Positions 29,234-38,543 of a DNA stretch of 64,000 nucleotides are shown here, one piece after another; position 1 is the first letter of the stretch, and every line of letters begins with the position of its first letter. The position numbers and the translations under genes are program-made. The notes under the pieces were generated by a model. That model was given only the letters and a program-made list of their open reading frames with translations, did not search any database and had not been told where the DNA came from. Origin of the DNA: Ramlibacter montanisoli (lineage in GTDB: Bacteria > Pseudomonadota > Gammaproteobacteria > Burkholderiales > Burkholderiaceae_C); the NCBI RefSeq assembly GCF_013087525.1, contig NZ_JABFCS010000001.1:3534001-3598000 (forward strand). The letters are read 5' to 3'.

Positions 29234-29884
29234 CTATTTCGCCCTGCGCACTTCGCCGACGAGGTAGTCGACGATCTGCAGGCAGCGGTCCATGGTGCCG
29301 GCCATGGTGGCGTCGGTGTAGTAGCGGCCGGCCACGCCCATGGCGGGCACGCCGTCCACCTGGTACATGTCCTGCAGCTGCGCCGCGCGACGGGCCTTGC
29401 CGGAGACGTCCGCCGAGTTGTAAAGCTCGGTGAAACGGGCGCGGTCCAGGCCGTTCTTTTCCACGAAGGCCAGGATGGACTCGGCCCGGTTGGTGGGCTG
29501 CTTGTGGACGTGGATCTCCTGGAAGACCTTGCTGTGCATCTCGTCGAGCTTGCCCATGGCTTCCAGCGTGTAGAACAGGCGCTGCTGCGGCACGAAGTCG
29601 TCGCGGAAGGCGACCGGCACGCGGCGGAAGGAAACGTCCGCGGGCACGTTGCGCAGCCACGCGTTGAGCTTGGGCTCGAAGGCGTTGCAGTGCGGGCAGC
29701 TGTACCAGAAGAATTCGACCACCTCGATCCGGCCCGGCGCGGCTTCCACCGCCGCCTTGCGATCGAGCTCGCGGAAGTCCTTGCCGTCCTGCGGCCGGCG
29801 CTGCGCCAACACCAGGCCCGGCACGCCCAGGCCAGCGGCGCCCAGCACGGTGCCCGCTGCGGCCGAAAACTCGCGTCGTTTCAT
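29234..29884 (-). CDS. dsbA: thiol:disulfide interchange protein (DsbA type)
   Basis: The 216-residue periplasmic oxidoreductase has the active site CPHC in EFFWYSCPHCNAFEP and the cis-Pro loop VDGVPAMGVAGRYY. The N-terminus MKRREFSAAAGTVLGAAGLGV carries RRE plus a hydrophobic stretch, compatible with Tat or Sec export. It follows the SPOR-domain gene by 12 bases, as often found in betaproteobacteria (argS-SPOR-dsbA). Confidence 0.93.
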   Translation of the reverse strand: MKRREFSAAAGTVLGAAGLGVPGLVLAQRRPQDGKDFRELDRKAAVEAAPGRIEVVEFFWYSCPHCNAFEPKLNAWLRNVPADVSFRRVPVAFRDDFVPQQRLFYTLEAMGKLDEMHSKVFQEIHVHKQPTNRAESILAFVEKNGLDRARFTELYNSADVSGKARRAAQLQDMYQVDGVPAMGVAGRYYTDATMAGTMDRCLQIVDYLVGEVRRAK

Positions 29885-29896
29885 TGCTTGCTTCTC

Positions 29897-30545
29897 CTAG
29901 CGCTGCACGCGCACCAGCGCGGTGTCGAAACCGCCGGCATCCAGCTTTTCCTTGTTGCGGTCGGCCTCGTCCTTGTTGGTGAAGGGGCCCACGCGGACCC
30001 GGTACACCTGGCGGCCGGCCTGTTCGCGTTCCGTCACCTTGGCCTCGATGCCCATGAGCGAGAGCTTGGCGCGCTGCGCCTCGGCGTCTTCCTGCGTGCG
30101 GAAGGCGCCGGCCTGCACGAAATAGAGGAAGGGGTCGCTGCCGCCGGGGCCGGTGCGGGCGGCGGCGAGGTCGCCCAGCGGATCGGCCGGCGCCGGGCGG
30201 CCCGCCACCGCGGGGGTGCGGGCGGCTTGTCCTTGTCCTTGGCGACTTCCTTTTCCTTGCCGGCGGCCGGCTCGGAGGCCTTCGCCGCGGGCGGCGTGGC
30301 GGTCACGCCGGGGGCGGGCGGCAAGGCCTTCGCCGGGTTCTTGCCGTACAGGGGCGCGTTGGGGTCCCAGTTCTGGTTCTTGCGCGACTCCGCGGCGTCC
30401 TGCTCCGCGGAACGGCTGGGGCCCTTGTTCAGGAAGGGGACCGGCACCTTGGTCACGTAGACCGCGACCGCCAGGGCGGCCCGAGCCCCAGCACGATGCC
30501 GATGATGACGCCGACGAGGGTGTTGCCGCTTTGCTTGTGTTTCAT
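29897..30545 (-). CDS. SPOR-domain (FtsN-like) cell envelope protein, two frame breaks
   Basis: It starts MKHKQSGNTLVGVIIGIVLGLG, an N-terminal membrane anchor, then a Lys/Pro/Ala-rich periplasmic linker and a C-terminal SPOR domain (FLYFVQAGAFRTQEDAEAQ...VYRVRVGPFTNKDEADRNK) that binds denuded glycan at the division septum. The frame breaks at the C run 30480-30482 (one base short) and the G5 run 30212-30216 (one short). Repaired length is about 216 residues. It lies between argS and dsbA. Confidence 0.85.
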
Positions 30546-30547
30546 GC

Positions 30548-32223
30548 TCACATCTTCTGCGGGGCACCGACGCCCAGCACAGCCAGTCCATTGTGCAATA
30601 CCTGCGCGACGGCGGCCACGAGCGCCAGCCGCGCCCCCTTCAGCTGCTCGTCGTCCACCAAGATCCGCTCGCTGTCGTAGTAGCTGTGATACGCCGCCGC
30701 CAGCTCGCGCAGGTAGAAGGTGACGTCGTGCGGCGCGAAATCCGTCGCCGCGGCCGCCAGCATCTCCGGGTAGCGCGCCAGCTGCAACATGAGGTTCAAC
30801 GCGGCCGGGTGCTCCAGCGACGACAGGTCGGCACCGGAAAGCGTCTTCACGTCGCCGCCCCAGGCCGCCAGCACCGAGCAGATGCGGGCATGGGCGTACT
30901 GCACGTAGTACACCGGGTTGTCGTTGTTCTGCGCCAGCGCCAGGTCCACGTCGAACACGTACTCGGTGTCGGGCTTGCGGGACAGCAGGAAGAAGCGCAC
31001 CGCGTCCTTGCTGGTCCACTCCACCAGGTCGCGCAGGGTCACGTAGCTGCCGGCGCGCTTGGAGATCTTCACTTCCTCGCCGCCGCGCATCACCCGCACC
31101 ATGGTGTGCAGCACGTAGTCCGGGTAGCCCTCGGGGATGCCGACGCCGGCGGCCTGCAGGCCGGCGCGCACCCGCGCGATGGTGCCGTGGTGGTCGGTGC
31201 CCTGGATGTTCACCACCTTGCCGAAGCCGCGCTCCCACTTGGTGATGTGGTACGCCACGTCGGGCACGAAGTAGGTGTAGCTGCCGTCGCCCTTGCGCAT
31301 GACGCGGTCCTTGTCGTCCCCGTAGTCGGTGGACTTGAGCCACAGCGCGCCGTCCTGCTCGTAGGTCTTGCCCGCGTCGCGCAGCCGCTGCACCACGGCG
31401 TCCACCTTGCCGCTGGTGTAGAGGCTGGACTCCAGGTAGTAGTTGTCGAAGCGCACGGCGAAGGACTGCAGGTCCAGGTCCTGCTCGTGGCGCAGGTAGG
31501 CCACGGCGAACAGGCGCATGCCGTCCAGGTCCTCGACGTCGCCGCTGGCGGTGAACTCGCGGTCGTCGGACTTCACGGACTTGCGCGCCATGAAGTCGTC
31601 GGCGATGTCCTGGATGTAGTCGCCGTTGTAGGCGGCTTCGGGCCATCCGGCATCGCCGGGCTTGAGGCCGCGCGCGCGCGCAGCTGCACGCTGGTGGCCA
31701 GGGTGCTGATCTGCACGCCGGCGTCGTTGTAATAGAACTCGCGCCAGACGTTCCAGCCCTGGGTGGCGAACAGGTTGCAGATCGCGTCGCCCAGCGCCGC
31801 CTGGCGGCCGTGGCCGACGTGCAGCGGGCCGGTGGGATTGGCGGACACGAATTCGACCAGGATGCGGCGGCCATGGGCCGGCTGGTGGCCGAAGGCAGCG
31901 CCGCTGGCCAGCACCTCGCGCACCACTTCCTGCTTGGCGGCGTGCTTCAGGCGGATGTTCAGGAAGCCCGGGCCGGCGATTTCGACCGCGTCGACCCACT
32001 GGCGGAACGCCGGCGAAGCCAGCAGGGCCTCGCGCAGCGCCTCGGCGACCTGCCGCGGGTTGCGCTTGAGCGGCTTGGCCAGCTGCATGGCGGCGGTGCA
32101 GGCCAGGTCGCCGTGCGCCGCGACCTTGGGCAGCTCGAACGCCGCCTTGTCGCCGGCACCCGGCGACAGCTGGTCCAGCCCGGCTGCGAGCGCAGCGAGC
32201 AAGTCTTGTTTTGCTTGGAGCAT
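30548..32223 (-). CDS. argS: arginyl-tRNA synthetase, frame broken near 31675
   Basis: The class I synthetase charges tRNA-Arg. The N-terminal add-on domain and HIGH-type motif ([18 protein letters not shown]) are in one frame; after the CG run at 31668-31681 the rest is in another, with [14 protein letters not shown] (KMSKS-like) and the DALR anticodon domain ending [13 protein letters not shown]. Repair adds or removes a few bases in that dinucleotide run ([12 protein letters not shown]). This gene is essential, so the break argues strongly for a sequence error. A palindromic repeat lies just upstream. Confidence 0.95.
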
Positions 32224-32246
32224 GGGGGATTTTAAGAGGTGGCCCT

Positions 32247-32325
32247 GCTGGGGTTCGCTTCGCTCACCGCCAGCCTACGATTACACCCGGTAGGCTGGTG
32301 GTGAGCCCCAGCGAACCCCAGCGCT
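32247..32325. repeat. palindromic repeat element, copy B (two half elements in reverse order)
   Basis: A right half GCTGGGGTTCGC...CCAGCCTACG (32247-32279) is followed, after about ten bases, by a left half GTAGGCTGG...CCCCAGCGCT (32290-32325), so the usual order of arms is swapped. It fills the gap between argS and the DUF2214 gene and ends at that gene's TGA. Confidence 0.75.
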
Positions 32326-32783
32326 CAACCCTTCCCGCCGAAGCCGCGCGCCAGGAACACCGCCGCCAGCGGAATGAAGGGAATGATGTGGGCCTGCAGC
32401 ATCACCAGCTTGCGCGCCTTGCGCACTTCCTCCGCCGCCGGCAGGCTGCCGTTGGCGCGCAGCGCCTTGCGCCAGCGCAGGAAGCGCAGCGTCGGCGCGA
32501 TCGAGATCAGAGCCACCACCACGAAGGCCGTGAGCTTCACGTGCAGCAGCCAGTTGCCCCAGTACCAGGCGGCGCCCTTGGTGCCGAAATAGATGCGGAC
32601 GAATCCGGTCACCAGCACCGTCATGGCCGCGATGCCGTAGATGCGGTCCAGCGTCACCAGCCGCTCGACGATCTCCGGCCGCATCCATTCGGGCCGGCAC
32701 AAGGCCGCCTCGCTGGTGATGAACACCACCAGCGCGAGGATCGCCGAGATGTGGAGGAACTGCAGGATCGCGTCCTGGGTCAT
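32325..32783 (-). CDS. DUF2214 family membrane protein
   Basis: The 152-residue protein has four hydrophobic segments (LQFLHISAILALVVFIT; YGIAAMTVLVTGFVRIYFG; WLLHVKLTAFVVVALIS; AHIIPFIPLAAVFLARG). The pattern, with an early His and Arg/Glu residues near the membrane borders, fits DUF2214. Function unknown. The stop codon touches repeat copy B. The ATG at 32783 overlaps the end of the LysR gene by four bases. Confidence 0.8.
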   Translation of the reverse strand: MTQDAILQFLHISAILALVVFITSEAALCRPEWMRPEIVERLVTLDRIYGIAAMTVLVTGFVRIYFGTKGAAWYWGNWLLHVKLTAFVVVALISIAPTLRFLRWRKALRANGSLPAAEEVRKARKLVMLQAHIIPFIPLAAVFLARGFGGKG

Positions 32784-33724
32784 GCGTGGGTCCTTGCCGG
32801 CGCCATCCAGAAGTGCGGCTGCGCGTAGTGGTGTTTCAGGAAGTCGATCCACAGGCGCACCCGCAGCGGCAGGTGCTTGCGCTGCGGGAACACGGCGTAG
32901 ATCCCGTTGGGCGGCGCGGCGAATTCCGCCAGCACCTCCACGAGGCGGCCGTCGGCGATCTCCTGCTCCACCTCCCAGGTGCTGCGCCAGGCGATGCCCC
33001 AGCCCTGCAGGCACCAGTCGTGCAGCACCTGGCCGTCGGAGCAGTCGAGCGGCCCGGCCGGCTTCAGGTGCGTGATCTCCGGCTCGGCCTTGCCGCTCTC
33101 GCGCGGCAGCAGGAAAGCCCAGCCGCGCGTCTGCGAGGCATCGCTGGAGAGCGTGAGGCAGGCGAACTTCATCAGGTCGTTCGGATGCTCCGGCGTGCCG
33201 TGGCGCTTGAGGTACTCCGGCGTCGCGACGCACAGGCGGCGGTTGTCCGCCAGCCGCACGCTGACCAGCGAGGAATCGGGGAAGTCGCCGACGCGCACGG
33301 CGCAGTCGAAGCCCTCGCCGGCCAGGTCCACCACCCGGTCGCTCAGGTTGAGCGAGATGGTCACGTCGGCGTGCAATTCGCGAAAGCGCGGCACCAGCGG
33401 CGCCACGTGGCGCCGGCCGAAGCCCGCCGGCGCGGTGATGCGCAGGTGGCCGCTGGCCTTGACGCCGCCGGCGCTGACGCTGGCTTCGGCATTGGCCAAG
33501 TCGGCCAGCAGGCGCTGGCAGTCCTCCAGGAAGGCGCTGCCTTCGTGCGTGAGCGAGATGCGCCGCGTGGTACGGACCAGCAGCTTCACGCCCAGCCGCT
33601 CTTCCAGCGCGTCCAGCCGCCGACCCATGATGGCCGGCGCCACGCCCCCCGCGCGCGCGGCGGCCGTGAGGCTTCCCTTGGTGGCGACCGAGACGAAGGA
33701 TTCCAGCTGCTTGAGCTTGTCCAT
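32780..33724 (-). CDS. LysR-family transcriptional regulator
   Basis: The 314-residue protein starts MDKLKQLESFVSVATKGSLTAAARAGG, an N-terminal winged helix with VAPAIMGRRLDALEERLGVKLLVRTTRR. The effector domain follows (GHLRITAPAGFGRRHVAPLVPRF...). It resembles the CrgA-type LysR group. The frame is intact. It sits downstream of a CoA transferase on the same strand, so either that gene or the overlapping DUF2214 gene may be its target. Confidence 0.93.
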   Translation of the reverse strand: MDKLKQLESFVSVATKGSLTAAARAGGVAPAIMGRRLDALEERLGVKLLVRTTRRISLTHEGSAFLEDCQRLLADLANAEASVSAGGVKASGHLRITAPAGFGRRHVAPLVPRFRELHADVTISLNLSDRVVDLAGEGFDCAVRVGDFPDSSLVSVRLADNRRLCVATPEYLKRHGTPEHPNDLMKFACLTLSSDASQTRGWAFLLPRESGKAEPEITHLKPAGPLDCSDGQVLHDWCLQGWGIAWRSTWEVEQEIADGRLVEVLAEFAAPPNGIYAVFPQRKHLPLRVRLWIDFLKHHYAQPHFWMAPARTHA

Positions 33725-33798
33725 GTGCGGCAGATTATGCGCGCGCAGGTCACCAATCCAAGCCTGTTCGACAAGGATTGCTGCGGCACCGCAGCAGG

Positions 33799-34971
33799 CT
33801 AAGGCGGCGTGAGGCGAGCGATCTCGGCGTCCGAGTAGCCCAGTTCGCGCAGCAGCGCCGGGCCGTGCTCGTTGAGCTTCGGAGGCTGCAGCCGCACGCC
33901 GGGGCGGTGCTCGTCCAGCATCAGCGGCAGCAGGGGCACGCGGGTGGCGCGGCCGTCCGGCAGGTCCAGCGGCGCCAGGCCGCCGGTCGCGTTCAGGTGC
34001 GGATCGTCGAACAGGTCCTGCGGCCGCGTGATGGGCGCGAAGGGCAGCCCCTCCCGCTCGAAGACCGCGCTCAGTTCCGCCGCGCCGTGCGGCGCCAGGC
34101 GTTCGCGCAGCAGCGGGATCAGCCATTCTCGCGCCCGGACGCGCTCGTTGTTGCTGGCCAGCCGCGGGTCGGCCAGCAGGTCCGCGTAGCCGAAGGCCTC
34201 GCAGAAAGTCTTCCATTGCGAGTCGCTCACCGCCGCCAGGAAGACCTGTTCGCCGTCCTTGACCGTGAACACGTCGTACACGGCCCAGGCGGAGATGCGT
34301 CCCGGCATCGGTGCCGCCGGCTGGCCGGTCACCGCAAACTGCATCATGTGCTGCGCGACCAGGAACACGTTGTTCTCGAACAGCGCGCTCTGCACTTCCT
34401 GGCCGCGGCCGGTCTGCTCGCGCTGCGCCAGGGCGGCCATGGCGCCGATGGCGCCGAACATGCCGCCCATGATGTCGTTGACGCTGCTGCCCGCGCGCAG
34501 CGGGTCGCCGGGACGCCCGGTCATGTAGGCCAGGCCGCCCATCATCTGCACCACCTCGTCGAGCGCGGTGCGGTGGTCGTAGGGGCCGGGCAGGAAGCCC
34601 TTGTGGCTCACGCAGATGATGCGCGGGTCCAGCTTCGAGAGCGTCGCGTAGTCCAGCCCCAGCTTCTTCATGGTGCCGGGGCGGAAGTTCTCGCTGACGA
34701 TGTCGGCGGTGGCGATCAGCTTCAGCGCGGCCTCGCGCCCCTCCGCCGTCTGCAGGTCCAGCGCGATGCTCTTCTTGTTGCGGTTGAACAGCGGGAAGAA
34801 GCCGGCGCCGGAGCCGAGCAGGCGGCGCGTGTTGTCGCCCTGCGGCGGCTCCACCTTGATCACCTCGGCGCCCAGGTCGGCCAGCACCATCCCGCAGGTG
34901 GGGCCCATCACCATGTGGGTGAATTCGACGACGCGGATGCCGGCGTAGGGAAGCGTTGCGGGTTCGGCCAT
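33799..34971 (-). CDS. CaiB/BaiF family CoA transferase
   Basis: Class III CoA transferases move CoA between carboxylic acids. The 390-residue protein shows VRVVEFTHMVMGPTCGMVLADLGAEVIKVEPP, FNRNKKSIALDLQ, SENFRPGTMKKLGLDY and VNDIMGGMFG, where Asp is the likely acyl-carrying residue. The start is ATG at 34971 (MAEPATLPYAG), with another ATG three codons upstream. It is divergent from a GST gene with 46 bases between. The CoA substrate cannot be inferred. Confidence 0.9.
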   Translation of the reverse strand: MAEPATLPYAGIRVVEFTHMVMGPTCGMVLADLGAEVIKVEPPQGDNTRRLLGSGAGFFPLFNRNKKSIALDLQTAEGREAALKLIATADIVSENFRPGTMKKLGLDYATLSKLDPRIICVSHKGFLPGPYDHRTALDEVVQMMGGLAYMTGRPGDPLRAGSSVNDIMGGMFGAIGAMAALAQREQTGRGQEVQSALFENNVFLVAQHMMQFAVTGQPAAPMPGRISAWAVYDVFTVKDGEQVFLAAVSDSQWKTFCEAFGYADLLADPRLASNNERVRAREWLIPLLRERLAPHGAAELSAVFEREGLPFAPITRPQDLFDDPHLNATGGLAPLDLPDGRATRVPLLPLMLDEHRPGVRLQPPKLNEHGPALLRELGYSDAEIARLTPP

Positions 34972-35017
34972 GTCCGGCATTCTGCAAGATCGATGCGGTC
35001 CTGCTATGTTGCGGCGG

Positions 35018-35689
35018 ATGCAGCGCTTCACCCTCTACTCCGGCCCCCTCAGCATGTTCGGCGCGAAGGCGCAGATCGCCGCCCTGGAAAAGGGACTGGA
35101 CTTCGAGCTGGTGATGGTGCCCTTCGACTTCGAGAAGCTGTACACGCCCAGGCATCCGGAGGTGCTGCGCGTGAACCCGAAGCGGCAGGTGCCCGTGCTG
35201 GTCGACGGCGACCTGGCGCTCTTCGACTCCACCCAGATCTTCGAATACCTGGAAGACCTGCGGCCGCAGCCGCCGCTCTGGCCGGCCGACGTGCGCGAGC
35301 GCGCCCGCGCCCGCCTGCTGGAGCACCAGTCCGACGAGGTGTACTTCCCGCACGTGGTCCGTCTCATGGGCCTGCAGTCGCAACTGGACGAGGCGCCGGC
35401 GCGCGCGGCCATCGAGGCGGCGCAGGCCTTCTGCCTGCAGGTGGAGCGGTTGCTCGCCGGCCGGGAGTGGCTGGCCGGCGGCTTCGGCTTCGCCGACATC
35501 GCCTTCTACATGGCGTCCCTGTTCGGCGAGCGGCTGGGCGCGCCTTTCACAGGCGACATGCCGCGGCTGCTGGCCTGGCGCGAGCGCATGACGCGGCGCC
35601 CGGCGGTGGCGCAGGTGGCCGGGGCCATGGCTCGCTACCTCGCCTCGGTCGGGCGGCCGGTGCCCGCCTTCCTGCGCGGCCTGCTGTGA
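35018..35689 (+). CDS. glutathione S-transferase family protein
   Basis: The 223-residue protein has an N-terminal thioredoxin-like domain (FTLYSGPLSMFGAKAQIAALEKGLDFE; NPKRQVPVLVDGDLALFDSTQIFEYLED, with cis-Pro and the Asp-Ser glutathione site) and an all-helical C-terminal domain (WLAGGFGFADIAFYM). ATG at 35018. It is divergent from the CoA transferase and converges on the Bug receptor gene. Confidence 0.9.
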   Translation: MQRFTLYSGPLSMFGAKAQIAALEKGLDFELVMVPFDFEKLYTPRHPEVLRVNPKRQVPVLVDGDLALFDSTQIFEYLEDLRPQPPLWPADVRERARARLLEHQSDEVYFPHVVRLMGLQSQLDEAPARAAIEAAQAFCLQVERLLAGREWLAGGFGFADIAFYMASLFGERLGAPFTGDMPRLLAWRERMTRRPAVAQVAGAMARYLASVGRPVPAFLRGLL

Positions 35690-35695
35690 GCCGGC

Positions 35696-36649
35696 CTATT
35701 CGGCCTTGAAGCCCGAAGCCTTGATCGGCGCTTCCCAGCGCTTCAGGTGGGCGGCCTGCGTGGCCGCGAGCGCAGCCCCGCTGGCATGCGAAGGCACCAG
35801 GCCGAAGCCCTGGATGCGCTCCTGCACGTCGGGCTGGCGCAGCGCATCGGCCACCGCGCGGTCCAGGCGCGCGACCACGTCGGCCGCCATGCCGGGCGGG
35901 CCGTACAGGCCGAAGAAGGCATCGGCCGCCATGTTGATGCCCTGCTCCTTGAGCGTGGGAACGTCCGGCAGCGCGCGCGAACGCTGCTCGCCGGTGACGG
36001 CGACGATGCGCACCTTGCCCGCCTTGTGGTGCTCGATGGTCTCGGAGGCCGTGTCCACCATCAGCGGAATCTGGCCGCCCACCAGGTCCTGCGCCGCCGG
36101 CGCGCCCCCGCGGTAGGCGACGTGCGTGAGCGGCACGCCCGCGGCCTGCGACAGCAGCAGGCCGGCGAAGTGCGGCACGGTGCCGGCACCGGAGGTCGCG
36201 TAGTTCGCCTTGCCCGGGTTGGCCTTCAGCCAGGCCAGCACGCTCTTCAGGTCGCCCTGCGGCGCGGCGGGACCGGCGGTGACGGCGAAGTCGAAGGTGA
36301 CGATGCGCGCCACCGGCGTGAAGTCCTTGATCGGGTCGTAGCCGATGTTGCTGTAGAGCCAGGGCGCGATCACCATCGCCCCGCTGGGCGACAGCACCAG
36401 CGTCTGGCCATCGGGCGCGGCGCGCTTGAGTTCGCCCAGCACCAGCCGGCCGGCGGCGCCCGGCTTGTTGTCGACGATGACGGTCTGGTTGAGCGACGCG
36501 GCCATCTTCTGCGCCAGCAGGCGCGCGATCACGTCGGCCGAGCCGCCGGGCGGGAAGCCCACGAGGATCCGGATCGTGCGGTCCTGCGCCAGTACGGCGG
36601 GCGCGGTGAGGGCGGCGCCGGCAAGGGCGGCGAAGTGGCGGCGTTTCAT
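35696..36649 (-). CDS. Bug-family tripartite tricarboxylate transporter substrate-binding protein
   Basis: The 317-residue protein starts MKRRHFAALAGAALTAPAVLAQ, a twin-arginine-like or Sec signal, then RTIRILVGFPPGGSADVIARLLAQKM and VDNKPGAAGRLVLGELKRAAPDG, hallmarks of Bug periplasmic receptors that bind carboxylates. No TctA/TctB membrane partners are nearby, which is normal for orphan Bug proteins. It is divergent from the amidohydrolase gene across a region with a 14-base palindrome, suggesting joint control. Confidence 0.93.
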   Translation of the reverse strand: MKRRHFAALAGAALTAPAVLAQDRTIRILVGFPPGGSADVIARLLAQKMAASLNQTVIVDNKPGAAGRLVLGELKRAAPDGQTLVLSPSGAMVIAPWLYSNIGYDPIKDFTPVARIVTFDFAVTAGPAAPQGDLKSVLAWLKANPGKANYATSGAGTVPHFAGLLLSQAAGVPLTHVAYRGGAPAAQDLVGGQIPLMVDTASETIEHHKAGKVRIVAVTGEQRSRALPDVPTLKEQGINMAADAFFGLYGPPGMAADVVARLDRAVADALRQPDVQERIQGFGLVPSHASGAALAATQAAHLKRWEAPIKASGFKAE

Positions 36650-36674
36650 GGGGAGTCTCCTGGGGTTCGAATCA

Positions 36675-36688
36675 TTTAACATGTTAAA
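36675..36688. promoter_or_regulatory. palindromic operator candidate between Bug receptor and amidohydrolase genes
   Basis: TTTAACATGTTAAA is a perfect 14-base palindrome, strikingly AT-rich in this GC-rich window, 25 bases from the Bug receptor start and 93 bases from the amidohydrolase start. This is the form expected for a dimeric MarR- or GntR-type repressor site. No regulator gene lies next to it. Confidence 0.5.
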
Positions 36689-36781
36689 GGTATCGCAGCG
36701 GCGCCGCGCCGCCCATCCGGTCGCACCCGGAGAAGCGATTCCCACCCCATCGAACGAGAAGAGACCAAAGGAGCAGTTCCC

Positions 36782-37761
36782 ATGACCGTCATCGACGTCC
36801 ACACCCACATGTTCACCACCAGGTGGCTGGAACTGCTGAAGGAAGAGGGCGGCATCTACAACATCCAGGTGCGTCCGGACGGGCAGCGCGAGATCTTCCG
36901 CGGCAACACGCCGGTGGTGCTGCCGCAGAAGGGCCACTTCGACTGGGAGCTGCGCATCCAGCACATGGACCAGGCCAGGTCGACCTCTCGGTGGTGTCGC
37001 TCACCTGCCCCAACGTGTACTGGGGCGGCGAAGAGGTCAGCGTGCAGGCGGCAAGGGAAGCCAACGACAACGTGGCCGACGCCCAGTCGCGCTACCCCGA
37101 CCGCATCCGCTGGTTCGCATCGCTGCCCTGGGAGTACCCGCAACGGGCCGTCGAGGAACTCGAGCGCAGCTGCGCCAAGGGCGCGGTCGGCGTGATGGTG
37201 CTGGCCAACGTGGCCGGCCGGAGCCTGACCGACCCGATGTTCGCGCCGATCTGGCAGGCGATCGACGACCGCAAGCTGCCGGTGCTGGTGCACCCGACCG
37301 ATCCGCCCGGGGTGGACCTCATGGACATGAGCAAGTTCGACCTGAGCTGGTCGGTGGGCTTCATGTTCGACACCACCCTGGCCATCACGCGGATGATCTT
37401 CGAGGGCTTCTTCGACCAGTACCCCCACCTGAAGGTGATCGCGTCGCACGGCGGCGGCACCCTGCCCTACCTGGTCGGCCGCTTCGAGAAGGGCGACGAG
37501 GTCGAGCTGGCCTCGCGCCGCCAGATGAAGCGCAAGCCCACCGACTACCTGCGCCATATCTATTACGACAGCATCACCTACGACCTGCGGCCGCTGAAGT
37601 ACCTGATCGAGGTGGTGGGCCACGAGCACGTCATGTTCGGCACCGACTGGCCGCACTGGGTGCACGACACCAAGGGCGCCTTCGCCAACACCGCCGCCCT
37701 GCCGGAAGCGCAGATGAACGCTATCAGATCTCGCAATGCGGAACGCGTTTTCGGGTTCTGA
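36782..37761 (+). CDS. amidohydrolase-family (ACMSD-like) metal-dependent decarboxylase/hydrolase, frame broken near 36976
   Basis: The protein starts MTVIDVHTHMFTTRWLELL with the HxH metal ligands. After a break at 36975-36978 (one base short; repaired AKVDLSVVSLTCPN) it continues with LVHPTDPP, VIASHGGGTLPYLVGRFE and FGTDWPHWV, which hold the other metal-binding residues. The group includes aminocarboxymuconate-semialdehyde decarboxylase and gamma-resorcylate decarboxylase. Repaired length about 326. With the adjacent Bug receptor and haloacid dehalogenase it may form a small catabolic set. Confidence 0.85.
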
Positions 37762-37802
37762 GCTGGATTACCGTACTTCCGATCACGGATCCTGACCTCC
37801 AG

Positions 37803-37818
37803 CCGGCATTAATGCCGG
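37803..37818. promoter_or_regulatory. perfect 16-base palindrome upstream of the haloacid dehalogenase gene
   Basis: CCGGCATTAATGCCGG stands 25 bases before the next ATG and 41 bases after the amidohydrolase stop. It lacks a T run, so an operator or an RNA hairpin near the ribosome binding site is more likely than a terminator. Confidence 0.4.
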
Positions 37819-37843
37819 GCAGCGTTCGTAATAGAGTACCGCC

Positions 37844-38524
37844 ATGGATCATCCCAAGGCGGTGCTGTTCGATGCCTATGGCACGCTGTTCGACGTGTAC
37901 AGCGTGGGCCTGCTCGCGGAACAGCTGTTCCCCGGGCAGGGCCAGGCGCTGTCCGTCCTCTGGCGCGACAAGCAGATCGAATACACCCGCCTGGTCACCA
38001 CCAGCAACGACGGCGCGCACTACCAGCCCTTCTGGGACCTGACCCGCGCCGGCCTGCGCTACGCCTGCAAGCGACTCGGCCTGGAGCTCACCGACGAGCG
38101 CGAGCTGCGGCTGATGAACCAGTACCGGCACCTGTCGGCCTTCCCGGAGAACCGCGAGGTGCTGCAGGTGCTGCGCACGCGCGGCATCACCACCGGCATC
38201 CTGAGCAACGGCGACCCGCAGATGCTGGGCATCGCGGTGCGCAGCGCGGAACTCGACGGCCTGCTCGATCACGTGATCAGCGTCGACAGCGTGCGCAAGT
38301 ACAAGACGCACCCCGATGCCTACCGCCTCGGCGTGCAGGCGGTGAAGAAGCCGGCCGCGCAGATCCTCTTCGTCAGCTGCAACGCCTGGGACGCGCTGGC
38401 CGCCACCTGGTTCGGCTACCGCACCCTCTGGGTCAACCGCTATGGCGTCCCCTTCGAGGAACTCGGCACGCAGCCCACCCGCATCGGCACCTCGCTCGAC
38501 GACGTGCTCGCCTTTTTCGATTAG
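37844..38524 (+). CDS. haloacid dehalogenase, type II (HAD superfamily)
   Basis: The 226-residue protein has the L-2-haloacid dehalogenase pattern: [17 protein letters not shown] with nucleophile Asp10, the conserved Arg in [22 protein letters not shown] (Ser), [14 protein letters not shown] (Lys, Tyr) and [16 protein letters not shown] (Ser/Asn/Asp). It would replace the halogen of 2-haloacids by hydroxyl, giving hydroxyacids such as glycolate. Malate synthase G, which uses glyoxylate, starts 19 bases downstream, consistent with a shared C2 pathway. Confidence 0.9.
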   Translation: MDHPKAVLFDAYGTLFDVYSVGLLAEQLFPGQGQALSVLWRDKQIEYTRLVTTSNDGAHYQPFWDLTRAGLRYACKRLGLELTDERELRLMNQYRHLSAFPENREVLQVLRTRGITTGILSNGDPQMLGIAVRSAELDGLLDHVISVDSVRKYKTHPDAYRLGVQAVKKPAAQILFVSCNAWDALAATWFGYRTLWVNRYGVPFEELGTQPTRIGTSLDDVLAFFD

Positions 38525-38543
38525 CAACTTCCGGAGAACCCCC

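Noticed and set aside
30548-32223. argS as a pseudogene or as a case of programmed frameshifting
   Set aside because: argS is essential, the break lies in a CG dinucleotide run like many others here, and no slippery heptamer or downstream pseudoknot is evident. A sequence error is simpler.
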